From: Ypsolopha sequella
Taxonomy: Eukaryota; Arthropoda; Insecta; Lepidoptera; Ypsolophidae
DNA length: 64,000 nt
NCBI GenBank assembly: GCA_934047225.1
Contig: OW203989.1
Span: forward strand, 17,025,977-17,089,976
Direction: 5' to 3'
Shown: positions 20,701 to 30,965 of the stretch, piece after piece
Position numbering within the stretch: position 1 is the stretch's first letter
Layout: every line of letters starts with the position of its first letter
The notes under the pieces: model-generated
What the model was told of the DNA's origin: nothing
The model's database searches: none
The model's input: only the letters and a program-made list of their open reading frames with translations
Program-made: the position numbers and the translations under genes

Positions 20701-23700
20701 CTCAAATTCACATGTGTCCTATTATTTCTTTATTTTATTATTAATTTCCTCATTGGTTTGGTTTTGTGTGTGCCATCAGAAACATTAACTCCGGCTGATC
20801 AAGGATAAAAATTTATGATAACACGCGGTATACTTAATAATGTTAATGCCATGGGAATGCAACTTTATCTTGAAATGTATACATATTTACAGCTAAAATA
20901 TTCACGCGCCTCTGAAAAAACGCGATATTCATTTTAAAATATTTAAAACTGGCTGAGAGGAAATCTACAATTTTCAGTTTTTGATATTATATTGGCATTA
21001 TAATTATACTACAGTAATTAATTATAACATGAAACCAAAACTCAATCGCTCTATCTGCGTATTTTGTGATAAATCTGCATGATAATTTTGGAGATTTATT
21101 TGGTAAATATTTTAGGTTACGTAGAACAACATGGTGGGAATGAAAAACGGCTTTGTGAACTGTTATAACTCCAATTTAATGCGGTGAGCTTTATATAGGT
21201 TCACATGTGTTCTGTTAGAATGCTGTTATCTATATGAAGTACCACTACAGAGCCAATGTCTATAAATTTATTCTAATGTGAACTTATGTACAGCTTTAAG
21301 ATGTATTTCAGGTCAATTGTGTATCATCGTTTAATTCTTTCAATATACTGAAACTTTAGAGATCCGCAATAATAATATTTGTCCGTTAAATCGCCTAGCC
21401 CAGGTACTAAGACAAGTATGAGTACCTAAAGTACAAATTTTGTAACAAACTAACAAAAATCACTTTTTGTTTTCGTGTGAGATACACAGTGGGATAAGTG
21501 TAATAGAATATCACATTCACATTCATGTTCAGCTTACAGCAAATAAGAGTAGAACTTGTGGACAAATAAACTGCTATTGATGTTAATGGACAACACATGT
21601 AGTCCTTTTAACAGCCTACAGTGCACATGTGAACCATTTAAACACTTCTGTACAGATAGTAAAAAGAGGTTATTTTAATGATCACAAACAAGTCCTACTA
21701 CAGCTACTAGCTGTATAACGGTCTAAAACAAGTAAATATAACAGCCTTTGGCTTTATAAATGACCACGTGTGTTCTATTAAAATTCTAGCTCCATAACAT
21801 CGTACAAGTAGGCCGTTAAACAGCGGTTGCCGTATCTCTACCCTCCTATAATGCTCTTAGTCAGACGGCTGACTAAAGGATAGTTGTTAGAGTATTATTA
21901 CACCAACAATCGTATAAAAGTATAACTCTACACCTCTATAAGTCCCTTAGACAGGTGTAGGTGTAATTAATCGCAATAATGCAGCTTCTACATCACGAGT
22001 GAACTGTAATAATGCGTCAAGTACACATGGGAACTAAATGTGTACTCTTAAATGGAGTAAAATGCTACTTGGGATATATTATGTTAGTAACTGTGGGCCG
22101 TGACTTCGTCCGCGTGGAAGAAGATAATGCGGCCACAGTGTAATCCTTTCCCAACATATTTTGGCGCTACTACAAGGGTTCTAAAAGATCTATTAAAGCG
22201 CTCCTAAAATCTTTCAGATGTAAAAAAGGTTAAACTAGGGTTAGAGCGTGCTTTAATCTTTGCTTTATAGCCCCGGATTAGGCATAACTTTATACAGGCT
22301 TAGGTCCTACAACGGCGATACGAAGGTCGTTAAAAATGGAAAATACGCCTTACAGGGATATAAGAGTTTTACTTTAGGCACGCCTAACTCTTTGGGTGAA
22401 AATTAACCCCATTTTATTTCTTCCGGAGCCTAAATAAACGTCTAAAGTGACATCACAGGTCTATAGCGGTGATGAAAAGTATTTTATTTATAGTGATATT
22501 GCAGGTCTATTATGATCAATTCAATTATAGCTCCCTGGGTTGTAGTGAACACAATATTTCTTTGAATAAGAACTCCTTAGTTTGCAAAAAATATTTTTCT
22601 CCGTTCTTTTTACACACAGTAAATAGAGTGATCCAATTAAGTTGATAAAGTGGATTATGTTCAATCGTGAAATTGAAGTACTATCAAAATATCATATTTT
22701 TTCTGATACACGTGTTAAGGATTAAACCATCACTGCGAAGATAAGTTTGCTGTGAATATGCATATAGATTTTCTTCTCAAAATTGAAGTGCCCATGGAGG
22801 TTATTACAATATATAATGCTATGTGTTGAATAATTTGTGCCCAAATTAGAATTATATCATCCTGCGTTGTCTACGCTGTTATTCAGCAAGTTTATGGAGC
22901 TCAAGGTTCCACGGTGAACTGCAAAAATGCTATCATACAGCACTTTTTTGTTAATTTGGAGACAACGGGCGAATGGACAGACAGACAGCGCAGCAGAGGC
23001 TTAGTAATAGAGTCCCGTTTGGCACCCTTCGGGTACGGAACCCTAAAATGACAAAAGCGTAAAACTCAATAAAAAACCCAAGTCACTAAAAACTTCAATT
23101 GAACAATCTTCAAGTACGCGCTGGTTTCGAATTGACAAGGCAACTACCTTCTTTGAGAAAGTTGCTCAAAGTATTTGCAGTGTTGAAAAGTTTCTACATC
23201 CTTACCTAGTCGGTACTTAATTATTAAGGCGACACGACGCATTGAAAATGTTGGCGGCATGGATCTCAATAATTCTCAGCCATTACAACTGATATTTATG
23301 TATTTAATTTATCGTGCCTTTGACATCATTTTTGTTTTTTGTTTTCTTGATTGGTTCACTTTAACAACAGAGAAAAAAATGTCTTTAATACCAGACATCT
23401 TTATTATACAGGGACTCGAGACCGATTTAAGCCTCAAAACTCTCTGTACAGAATAGTCTAAGTACACACTTCAAGATAGTTATTGGATTTTGTAACATTA
23501 GAGATAGTCTTTAATTTAAACGTATTTCTCGTTTGCCGCATAAGCTGGTTCGTGAGTGGTGTATGGAGTCAGTCCCCTCAGTCCACTCGCCTAAGGCGCC
23601 TATTTGAGATTAATGCAATATGTAAAAGTTTTAGCGCCCCTGTTACTCCATATGTGAAAAAACCCTCAGTGCGAGAGGGACGGATTCGTGAAAAAGTAGC

Positions 23701-26700
23701 AAATAGTCGGTTTTTATTAATATAAAATGTACTAAAGTTGCTATCAAAATTTCGTTTAACCAGATCCTAGATACCGTTAAAACCCATCCATCCATCCGTC
23801 CATCAGCCTAGTTCGTCCACTGCTGGACTTCCAGGACTTTGCCACTCCCGGCGGTCATCCTGGAAGAATTGCCCGTACTCACACACGCTGGGCAGGTGGG
23901 TTGGTGAGTGCGGTGCCGAAACCCTCGCACCAGTGACGCCGCTGCCCGTCACCAGTTTGTTCCATATAAGGCCCGGCTATTAGAGATGGATATACCGCCA
24001 TCCATCGGTCCCAGGCATGGTGGGCCCCCTGTTTTTTTTGCCTGTGAGCTGTCCTCTTACTCTCCCCCGAATTACTTCGAGGGGGTCTCCAAGTAAGATG
24101 GTGGTACCTCCAAAGTCCAGCTCGGCATCAGCTCTGCCACCTGTATAAAATCCATCTAATAAAATATAATTGGAGTCCTTATGTCATTCTAAATTGTCAA
24201 ACCAGGAGAATTGGTGTCGAAAAAGACCTCATTTCAATCAATATTTCTTTCGAGCCGAATTTCTCCAAAGCGTTTCTGTTTGTCCCCAGAAAAAGATTCC
24301 AAAAATAATATACTATTTTATCAAAATAATATACAAGGTGACTTTTTGATCATCGTCCAAATTCATACTGGAGGCTTGATAAGTGATCAGTATCTTGGAT
24401 CAGTAACCATTTTTGTGAAATTCGTATAATGAAATTTCGGCTGCCCATACAAATTCAGTTCCAGTCCCGAGTGAATTACTATGGGGAGTCGAAATTTCAT
24501 TTTACAAATTTCACCAAAACTGTTATTGATGCATGATACTGATCACTTATCTAGCCACCAGTATGAATTTGGACGATGATCAAAAAGTCACCTTGTATAA
24601 TTACTGAAGTAGATATGCAAGTTCTTAAAGTGTCGTTTTTGTTCTGTAGCGCCTTATAAGTTTACCAATTCCTCGCCTTTTGTTTGTTCCACAAGTGCAC
24701 ATACAACTTGTGGAACATACAAAATTAAATGGGGAAGATCTTGGCTCGTGCAGCCGGCAGACTGGCAGTAAGTGAGACGTGTGCATGATTTAACCCGCTT
24801 ACGTCAAAGGTCTGATTGGCCCGACGAAGTTACACGTATTTCGTGAAACTGAGCCGGTGACATGACAGCCCTCGAGCGGCTATTACTATGCGAAGTCTGC
24901 ACGCTCTCGCTGGCACCAAACTTCTTGCGTCAGCCCTTCAGCTGACGATTCTGAACCGGTCGCAAACATTACCGGAAAGAATCGGCACTGCTTTTGTACC
25001 TCGGAAATGCCTTTGATATTTGCAAACGAAGAACACGCGTTGTACTGTACGGTACCATATTTAGGGACGAGGCCCTTAGCCATATTGGGAGGGCTAATTA
25101 ATCACGGACTAGTGAAATACAAAATTTCAAATATACAAAGTCCAAAATGCCAAAATCTTTCCTTTTTAACATTGAATATTTTTTTCAACTTAGAGTCAAT
25201 TAAAAGAAACCTTACTTTCGTCAACCATAAGCGCGGGTCCAGCTTGAGATTTTATAGAGAAATTTTTGAGTGAAATTGTATATTGAATTAATGTAAAAAT
25301 TTAAAACTTTAAAAGTCAAATTTACAGAAACCAAAGGAAACTTTGCGATGACAGTTTACACATAACAAAAGTAATAAGGTTTTGTTGAGGAACAGTGAGT
25401 AAATTTTGAATATAAGTGTTCTGTTTCGATTAATTAGAAAAACGGGTTTTTCACAATCCGGCTGCTAAACCACCCAGTATCAAGCTAAGCTTCCGTCCTG
25501 GTGGCTTTTGTTTTTGAATTGACTATCCTGCTCTAATCAACTGCCGCGGACACAAAACTTCAGTTATTTTGAATTTGCGTATACATTAGGACATCTAATT
25601 AAAAATCCTTCTACAAATGTCTTAAGTAATGTGTGTAGAAAATTCTCGCAAGCTGACTTAGCGTTTTTTTCAATCGAGTTAATTAAATCACGTTTTCAGA
25701 TCTATAAATGTCTTAAAAACGTCTTCTTTCATAACATACATTTATGTATTTTAAATATGATACGTAAACATAATAAATAAACTGACAATATGAATAAAAT
25801 AAAATGTTCATCTTTGTACGGGGCCTTAAAACTAGGGTGGTCGCCTCCCCAAATTTATTTACGTGTAAACAAAACACCCTTCTCCTCACTTTGCTTCGCT
25901 CGTCGTCGCGCCTCTTTTTGTATGATCGCGCTTTTACGTCATAGTTCGGTTTTTAACGAAAAAGCGCGCTTTTTCTTGTTATGTTTTTTCATGTTTACGC
26001 CGTCAAGTAGCGTAATAAAAATTCCTCACAAGATTAAAACAAACAGGCCTAGGCCAAGAAATGGAAATACAATAATCCTTATTCTCATTCCATAAACTAT
26101 TTATCATAACCGAGCATAAATATTAGTTACAGTTTGGTTCCTTGGTAACACAGAGTTGGAATATTGCGTGCAATATGAAACCAAGCAAATTTAAGAATCG
26201 GCACTCGCATTCAAGTAATCGATTTGAACGCACGGCTACAGGTGATTTTGTAACACCCTTATCTCTGGCGACGGGAGGCTTTAGCGTTGGTATATAGAAC
26301 GAATGGATTAGATGCACCTGAAATTAAGTTTAAATAATATATTTAAGTAGTACAGAAGGCTACGATTATTACCTGTTGCGGTCGTACCTACTGAGCGACG
26401 ACGTGCAAATCGTATAACTAAGGTAGCGTTCCGAAACACCTTAGGTTGTCCGATGAAGTAGAATATATTACTATCTGTCAGATAAAAGTAGCTCAATGCT
26501 GGTTCCAAAACTACAAATGAGATCGTTTTGGAACGATCAAACCCGAGCAACTTTTTCTACTGGCACGATCAATATTTTGCTCTGCGAAAATCACCGGGAA
26601 TATTGTATTGCTCCTGTCAAAAGCATGATTCTTGACGTATGATTTTTATACGTTTACATGGTATCAAAAATTACAAAACATGAACTGAAGAGTGTTAAAC

Positions 26701-27462
26701 GTTTGAACACATCTCAATCCACAAATGAGAACTATTCCTATTTTCTCGCCTAGAACGACATTTCTATTTGAATTTGTTTTTTGTTATTTCCTACAAGTCT
26801 GAAACTTGATTATGAGCAAGCTTTTCTCAATTCAATTCTAAACCATTTTATCTGGCTTCTTTAAATGTGTCTCCGAACATTATTTCCGCCAATAACTTGT
26901 TTTAAGCGAAAAAAAAAAATATCGTAGATAAAATCTCATCCATCATTTAAACATTTTCGTCTTCCCGCCAAACTTTTCTTTTGACATATTACTCTATGTC
27001 CGTTCCGAATCTCACCAAAGTTAGTCCGAAGACTGTTCCATTATGACCGGTTCCAAAACGTATTGCTCATCCGACTACAATTGTTCGATGATAGGGGTTT
27101 GGTTTCGGAACGCTACCTAATTTACGAAATCAACCTCAAATGTCCATCCCCTTCTTTCGTCTATCTCTGTCATCTTTTTATCTGTATCTGTCTCGCCGCT
27201 CACTTTAGTTAGCCGGTTAGCCACGCAAACGTCTGAAATCAGTCTGAAATAAAAGATTGAAATTTCTTACCAGGTTGTTCATTATGAATGCTGGCGACAT
27301 CGAAGTTGTTGTTGTCGTATTCCATTCCGTCTCCGATGAGGAGGTCCTCCTCATCAAAACTGAGCCGCAAACTTTGCTCCGGAGAATCGGCTTCGAAGAC
27401 CGAGCTTGCCTCGCCTTCGATACCGTCGGTCGCCCAATGGGGCATGTTGACTGATGGCACTA
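14032..27462 (-). CDS. dimm: bHLH transcription factor, dimmed/Mist1 (bHLHa15) family
   Basis: DIMMED is the insect bHLH factor that promotes the peptidergic secretory cell fate (family knowledge). The CDS is join(27445..27271, 16003..15771, 15384..15245, 14197..14032), minus strand, 237 aa. All junctions are GT-AG and in frame. Residues 1-58 are acidic. Residues 78-94 are Arg/Ser-rich. The basic region RRLESNERERMRMHSLN lies at 116-132 with the E-box-contacting Glu in NERER, then helix 1-loop (LRKVIPHVKKDGRS) and helix 2 (LSKLETLTLAKNYVKALTNM) to about 172. The tail ends PPRDFL. ESNERERMRMHSLN is diagnostic of the dimmed/Mist1 group. The protein is shorter than I recall for Drosophila DIMM. 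The start ATG at 27445 is the first Met of exon 1; the frame stays open to the acceptor, so an upstream coding exon is possible. The first intron (11.3 kb) is filled with transposons. A more distant Mist1 paralog cannot be excluded. Confidence 0.82.
14422..14493. repeat. Hairpin in dimm intron 3
   Basis: The arms GTTGAAAATATTCGTTAATA and the facing reverse complement GCTAACGAATATTTTCAAC enclose a short loop around GGTCGC. Probably a small palindromic element. Confidence 0.7.
14540..14840. repeat. Large palindrome with central TA microsatellite in dimm intron 3
   Basis: The outer arms (AACCATTAATTGACATCTCT, AAGTCGTGTCGCGTAGTG, TTGGTTGAACATCGATAGTT) are mirrored at 14780-14840. The centre repeats TTAATCGATTAGTCGATAG in both orientations around a (TA)n run at about 14660-14700. 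Confidence 0.85.
15245..15384 (-). CDS. dimm: dimm exon 3 (loop and helix 2)
   Basis: This exon is 140 nt, phase 0, with acceptor CTACAG|GGC and donor TACAC|GTAAGT. It encodes GLRKVIPHVKKDGRSLSKLE, TLTLAKNYVKALTNM, ICVLRGDKAHYT. Residues SLSKLETLTLAKNY are the conserved bHLH helix 2. Confidence 0.9.
15771..16003 (-). CDS. dimm: dimm exon 2 (basic region, helix 1 start)
   Basis: This exon is 233 nt with acceptor TTTTCAG|AATAC and donor TTTGAC|GTAAGT. It encodes EYYDSGSASDDQQ, a Ser/Arg-rich linker and SARERNLRRLESNERERMRM, then HSLNRAFD. It is notably GC-rich. The plus-strand frame 15817-15999 is its shadow. Confidence 0.88.
16466..16591. mobile_element. 126-bp MITE in dimm intron 1
   Basis: Terminal repeats ACAGATTGCGCCAAACTTTT and ACAGATCGCGCCAAACTTCT (reverse strand) match at 20 of 22 bases. 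They are related to the ends of the 6897-7499 element. Confidence 0.75.
16811..17072. mobile_element. CAAGG-type MITE copy b (TA target)
   Basis: Ends TA|CAAGGTGACTTTTTGATC ... GATCAAAAAGTCACCTTG|TA. Arms of about 110 bp surround a short centre. It lies in dimm intron 1. Confidence 0.9.
17160..17330 (+). repeat. Repeat with GCGAGCGAAGC / GGAGCGGAGCGAGGCG motifs
   Basis: GC-rich 'gcgagcgaagcaaggaggag' and 'gcaaagcggagcggagcgag' motifs flank a TAAATAAATTTGGGGAG link, followed by GCCGAATTCTACGATATG. Related copies lie at 25845-25990 (reverse), 40155-40262 and 42845-42970. Coding potential in any frame is not convincing. Confidence 0.6.
17970..18250. mobile_element. Long palindromic MITE in dimm intron 1
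   Basis: The arms run GAAAACACTCTTGTAC, AGTTTCATTATTATTTTTTA, TACACTACACCCAACCGGTT and TCGAATAT, mirrored to 18250. An inner small palindrome GTTTACGGAGT / ACTCCGTAAAC lies at the centre. Arms are about 105 bp. Confidence 0.85.
19070..19385 (+). repeat. Nearly full copy of the 'aagtgcgagtt...gggttccgta' lepidopteran repeat
   Basis: It runs from GCTAAGTGCGAGTTGAACTC and GAAGGGTTCCGTAGAATTAT to CAGACGGATAGACGGACAGC and CACGGAACCCTAAAAA. Its reverse copy at 55505-55800 is collinear. The plus frame 19077-19289 is not a gene. Confidence 0.75.
19491..19761. mobile_element. MITE (TCCTAGTTCA-ended) copy 1
   Basis: The inner arms ATCTAGGTTCCCAAATATAT are mirrored by ATATTTGGGAACCTAGATAT; the right end is TGAACTAGGATTGC. 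A diverged second copy in reverse is at 32364-32624. Confidence 0.7.
20160..20382. mobile_element. Palindromic MITE
   Basis: The left arm AAAAAACACAACTGCTATAA, TTTCAAAATGAACTAAGTAA, CGACGCCCAATGCAGTC pairs with the right arm GACTGCACTGGGTGTCG, TTACTCAGTTCATTTTGAAA, AATGGCAGTCGTGTTTTTAA. It directly abuts the 20394-22075 element. Confidence 0.8.
20394..22075. mobile_element. 1.68-kb element with ATCCCAAGTAGCATT ends and degenerate internal repeats
   Basis: The left end ATCCCAAGTAGCATT and right end AATGCTACTTGGGAT are perfect inverted repeats of 15 bp. Inside, motifs such as TTCACATGTGT, GTTCTRTTARAATNCT, AGCTGTATAANAG and ACAGCYTTNRG recur many times in both orientations. The frame 21407-21598 is not coding. 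I do not recognise the superfamily; no transposase is present. Confidence 0.65.
22955..23047 (+). repeat. 3' fragment of the 'cggaaccctaaaa' lepidopteran repeat
   Basis: GGACAGACAGACAGCGCAGC, TAGTAATAGAGTCCCG, GGGTACGGAACCCTAAAA. It matches the end of the copy at 19070-19385. Confidence 0.65.
23790..24145 (-). mobile_element. RTE-tailed SINE-like element copy 1
   Basis: Read on the minus strand it starts ACAGGTGGCAGAGCTGATGC and ends in GGACGAACTAGGCTGATGGA with a (GGAT)n tail, as RTE-type LINE 3' ends do. Flanking repeats AAAACCCATC and AAAATCCATC look like the target duplication. Frames inside it are not conserved genes. Confidence 0.75.
24334..24595. mobile_element. CAAGG-type MITE copy c (TA target)
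   Basis: Ends TA|CAAGGTGACTTTTTGATC ... GATCAAAAAGTCACCTTG|TA. The empty site is visible in repeat A copy 1 (AATAATACATTATTTACTG). Confidence 0.92.
25440..25700. repeat. Diverged fragment of repeat R
   Basis: CTATCCTGCTCTAATCAACT, GCGGACACAAAACTTCAGTT, ATTTTGAATTTGCG and CATTAGGACAT match the interior of the 59.7-60.4 kb and 61.75-62.15 kb copies. Fragment only. Confidence 0.55.
25845..25990 (-). repeat. Reverse copy of the GCGAAGC-motif repeat
   Basis: CTCCCCAAATTTATTTACGT, TCACTTTGCTTCGCTCGTCG and AAAGCGCGCTTTTTC. It resembles 17160-17330 read on the other strand. Confidence 0.5.
26421..27118. mobile_element. 698-bp element with AGGTAGCGTTCCGAAAC ends in dimm intron 1
   Basis: The left end AGGTAGCGTTCCGAAACACC and right end GGTTTCGGAACGCTACCT are inverted repeats of about 17 bp. 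The interior has no long frame. A solo GGAACGCTACCT also occurs at 43772. No clear target duplication, so the superfamily is open. Confidence 0.6.
27271..27462 (-). CDS. dimm: dimm exon 1 (first recognised coding exon)
   Basis: The acceptor TTTTCCAG ends at 27463 and the donor is CAACCTG|GTAAGAAA. From ATG at 27445 it encodes MPHWATDGIEGEASSVFEAD and on to IHNEQP; Asp/Glu-rich (DEEDLLIGDGMEYDNNNFD). The presence of an acceptor shows that at least one exon lies further right. A mariner relic starts about 55 bases upstream of that acceptor. Confidence 0.8.
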
Positions 27463-27514
27463 CTGGAAAAGGAGATGAAGAGATTCAGTAAACGCACTGC
27501 TCACAGTATTTTGA

Positions 27515-28185
27515 TAAAGTCCATGACATAGTTTTAGCAGACAGACGAATGAAAGTGCGTGAACTAGCAGACGCCGCCGCGCGCCGTAGGCATCTCAACG
27601 GAACGGTTCCATTTTATTTTACATCACGTATTGCACATGAAAAAGCTTTGTGCATGATGGGTGCCGCGCTTGTTGACTCCGGAGCAAATAAGACTCCATG
27701 TACGAACTTCTGTCGACTGTTTGGAAATTTTTCATAAGAACACTTCGGATTTTGTCAGGCGCTTTGTGACCATGGATGAAACTTGGGTTCACCATTACTC
27801 ACCCGAAACGAAAAATCAATCAAAACAATGGACTAAGGCAAGTGAACCAGCTCTGAAAAAAGCAAATTGCGTAGCTGGAAAGATAATGGCATCAGTATTT
27901 TGGGATGCGAAGGGAATTATGTTGACTGAGTACTTGGAGAATGGTAAAAGTATCAATGGAGCTCCGGAGTTTAGCTCCGTCCGACTATCATCCCTTGCCA
28001 AAGTTAAAAAATTCCTTGCTGGACAGAAATTCAAATCAGATGAGCAACTGATTACAACAGTAAGTGTCTATTTTGAGGCCCGCGAAGAAAGCCATTTTCG
28101 TGAAGGGATAATGAAACTTGAAAAACGCTTGGACCGGAAATTACCGGAAAACTGTAGTTGCATACAAAATTATATTTTAATATAA
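27515..28185 (+). pseudogene. mariner transposase relic with the catalytic centre deleted
   Basis: Mariner transposases move Tc1/mariner elements by a DD34D active site. The N-terminal part near 27515-27580 (VLADRRMKVRELADAA) is frameshifted from the main frame at 27661-28185. That frame carries DCLEIFHKNTSDFVRRFVTM, DETWVHHYSPETKNQSKQW (first catalytic Asp), KIMASVFWDAKGIMLTEYLE and, after a jump, FLAGQKFKSDEQLI and the EKRL tail. Between GKSINGA and KKFLAGQKF only about 20 residues remain where the family has far more; the second and third catalytic Asp are missing. It cannot be active. It sits directly upstream of dimm exon 1 on the other strand; terminal repeats were not found. Confidence 0.88.
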
Positions 28186-28189
28186 AATC

Positions 28190-29440
28190 AGTTTAATTTG
28201 GTCTTATTCATACCGAACCCTTTTTGTGCGAGCCCGATTCGCTGTTGGTTCAATATAGAAAATTGATTTTATATAGAAATTTGACGTTCTTTTTCACCTC
28301 ACAAGCTCGGAAAGGCTCAATTTATCATTCGAAATCTGCGTGCAAAAGTGCATTAATCCACCAGCGTGGAACAGGTTTTTAAAATTTGAATATTTCTATT
28401 CAAAAAAAGTTTGCCAGCCAGCCTACTGAAATGCACTGATACGATAGAGGAAAAACGTAATAATACTCATTTCAAGTCAGTGCACTGCGCCAGCTTCATT
28501 TTTAGTACATACTCACTGGCCAGCACGACAATTAAACAAAAAAAAAAAGATTTGTTCGTTTCTCTTTTGTTTTTTCTTGCACCGCTCTGTCTTCTAGTAA
28601 TACATTACAAGTACCTATTGACGACCTGATAATAAAGCAATTTGATTAAAGTCATTTTGGCGCTGATCGCTACAGAGAGTGACGTGAGCGTACTCGGAAC
28701 TAATGATAAAGATGAGACAATGACGTTATCTATTATAACAAGTGTAAATTTTAGTTCCAGGTACGCTTGGTGGGCGGCCATTAAATCTGCACAAAAAAGA
28801 CCTGCCATTTTGTATGGCACAACATGTCCAGCGTACTTGTATTAATGTCTTGCACCTAGCATTTTCCTCGCTGTAGTGAGGTGAAAAATTGTGTGTTTTG
28901 CTCGGCACCAAGTTATTTTGCATCTCGTACCTTTGAAACCTTCGCTACGCTCAGGATTCAATCCTAGAATCCTTCGCTTCCTCAGGTTTCAATATAGTAC
29001 TCGCGCCAAATAACAACTTTGCAGCCATGCATAACAAATAACTATTGTTGTCTTGCATTGCTAAAGTTGAGTCCTTTTATATATGGATAATAATAGTGTT
29101 AAATATGTGTTAAAAAGTGTGTGTAGAATACTCTATGATCAATGGGCACCTCGGTCGCGTAGAAATCTTTAAATCTTAAAAATGTATTTATAAAACCTAA
29201 ATTTTATGTTTCCCTATTTTGTCGTAGGTACGTTTTTCCTTTGTACAAGAGAATTAAAAATTTTGTTTAAAAGACGATAAAAACAGTGACTTTTTAGAAT
29301 TATTTGTGTTTTGTAAAATTTTTTCAAGGTCATTTGGTGGAACTTTTAGCAGGCTTTTATTCACCGATATTTTATTTTACCTTTACTGTTAATATATATT
29401 TAACAAAAAATTGTTAAAATAGAATATAATAGAAAATCGT
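28190..29440. other. Intergenic, nothing convincing
   Basis: AT-rich, with short frames only. A small imperfect palindrome lies at 28925-29000 (TTGAAACCTTCGCTACGCTC facing CTTCCTCAGGTTTCAA). Any dimm 5' exon or regulatory region could lie here but cannot be read from sequence alone. Confidence 0.4.
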
Positions 29441-29449
29441 TTATTTACT

Positions 29450-29760
29450 GTCACAATCACACACAACACAGAAAAACAAAACATGAACAGTACATAAAGA
29501 AAATTTCAATCAAAAATTAAAACAAAATAATTTAACACTTATCATTATCACACATTAAAACGGAACAAAAACAGTACATGTGAGATCGCGACGGCAAAAA
29601 GGTTCTGACTCAGCATAGTTTTGCACACAGATCTGTAACGCTAGTTATTCTGCCAGAGTTAAAAAGTAAATCCGACAGACATGAAGAGTAAGTTCACTTT
29701 GGTAAAGCAAACCGTTGAAATACGAATAGAGAATTATTATTCGTAGCCGTCAACATTGCA
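29450..29760 (-). repeat. Possible retroelement 3' region
   Basis: The AC-rich stretch with GCGACGGCAAAAAGGTTCTG, ACTCAGCATAG resembles 46270-46470 (GGCAGCGAAAAAGGTCTG, ACTCAGGACAA). The element type is uncertain. Confidence 0.35.
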
Positions 29761-30756
29761 AATTGCAATATAAACTAGTAGGAAAAATTGCGGGAAATGA
29801 AAATTAAATTGAATCTGTCTATAAATTGAAACAGTAAGTAAATCAGTTCAATAAGCTGGAAATTTGCTGAGATTACAAAATATACTGCAAAGCAGCCGGC
29901 TGAGTTGTAAATAAAGTAAATAAATCTTCGTATTTTTAAACTAAGAGCCAGTTTTGATCGTGATCGTAACGTGAATCTAAATTGATGGAGTGTCGTCAAT
30001 GGAAGCGTTGCTAAGCAACTACATGGGCGCCCTATTGTCGCGCCCACGGATTTGGTCACGTCTAACTGCCCTTTAGTAAAACACAAAGTGCAAATTATAG
30101 ACAATATCGTCTATGATGCGAATGAAGCCTTGTGGGAAATTTGTTGTGCGTAAAGTACATTTGTAAACACATAAAGGGTCGATTCACTGGATTTGAACAA
30201 AATATTAAGAGGCCTCATAGCTCATTCGATTTCGTTTTGCACCCATACAAATGCTCGCTGAACCGAGCTCATCAGTCTCGCGCGTTTTGTGTGAAAAGGC
30301 GAGGGAAATCCAGAGAAATCTATTCTGCTCCTACGCTTTCATATTACACTTGTCTATCCTGCTCAGTAGAAGCGGGCTGCTTAGAAATCTCGCGATTTCA
30401 AGGTGTTTTTTTATTCTTTTGGAACTGGAGGGATGTGTTTTTAATATGATGGCCGTTTTATGTCACATTTTGTACTACGTTTATTTTGGTATAATTCTTA
30501 GTGCCTAAAATCTAATATAACTTAAATGAAATAATATTTAGATCATAGCTTAGGCCTTTCTTTGCGATTTTTATTAATGCAGGAAAATGCAAGTAATCCT
30601 GTATCGAATGACTAAAATATTAAGTGAAATATAAGTATAAGTGAAATATAAGAGTGAAATATGACAAATATTATTTTCAAAATTTTATTATTATAATGTC
30701 ACGATTTAAAATGAATTTGAAAAGTGACAAAATTGGGAGAACCCAGCCTAAAGTAT
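29761..30756. other. Intergenic, nothing recognised
   Basis: Overlapping short frames on both strands (29775-30508) show no domain, no start or splice context and no conserved composition. Confidence 0.4.
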
Positions 30757-30965
30757 TGTTAAAACTCGCCTTAGCTGACATACTAAATTATTATTACATA
30801 CGGCTTGAACACTGTTGACTATATGCCAATCGTTTCACCGATACAATTTCGGCATTATCAAGGCGAGTGTCGTTCTTAGGACGACGACGCGGTGTTCACC
30901 GTCGTTGTCAAACGGGCACTGGCATCCGCCGAGTGTTCAAGCCGTATCGTATGTAATAATAATCC
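30757..30965. mobile_element. Palindromic element with ATTATTATTACATACGGCTTGAACACT ends, copy 1
   Basis: The ends ATTATTATTACATACGGCTT and AAGCCGTATCGTATGTAATA are inverted. The interior includes TTTCGGCATTATCAAGGCG. Related copies: 41049-41175 and 53905-54350, the latter split by another MITE. Confidence 0.75.

Larger units (their letters stand above)
23589..24655. mobile_element. Repeat A copy 2, split by two insertions
   Basis: The flanks TGTAAAAGTTTTAGCGCCCC and GTTCTGTAGCGCCTTA and the blocks between match repeat A at 9544-10202. It is interrupted by an RTE-tailed SINE (23790-24145) and a CAAGG MITE (24334-24595), both absent at the same sites in copy 1. Confidence 0.75.

Noticed and set aside
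30132..30508. Overlapping frames of 105 and 85 codons
   Set aside because: Two frames of the same strand are open at once, there is no domain, and the composition is typical of chance.
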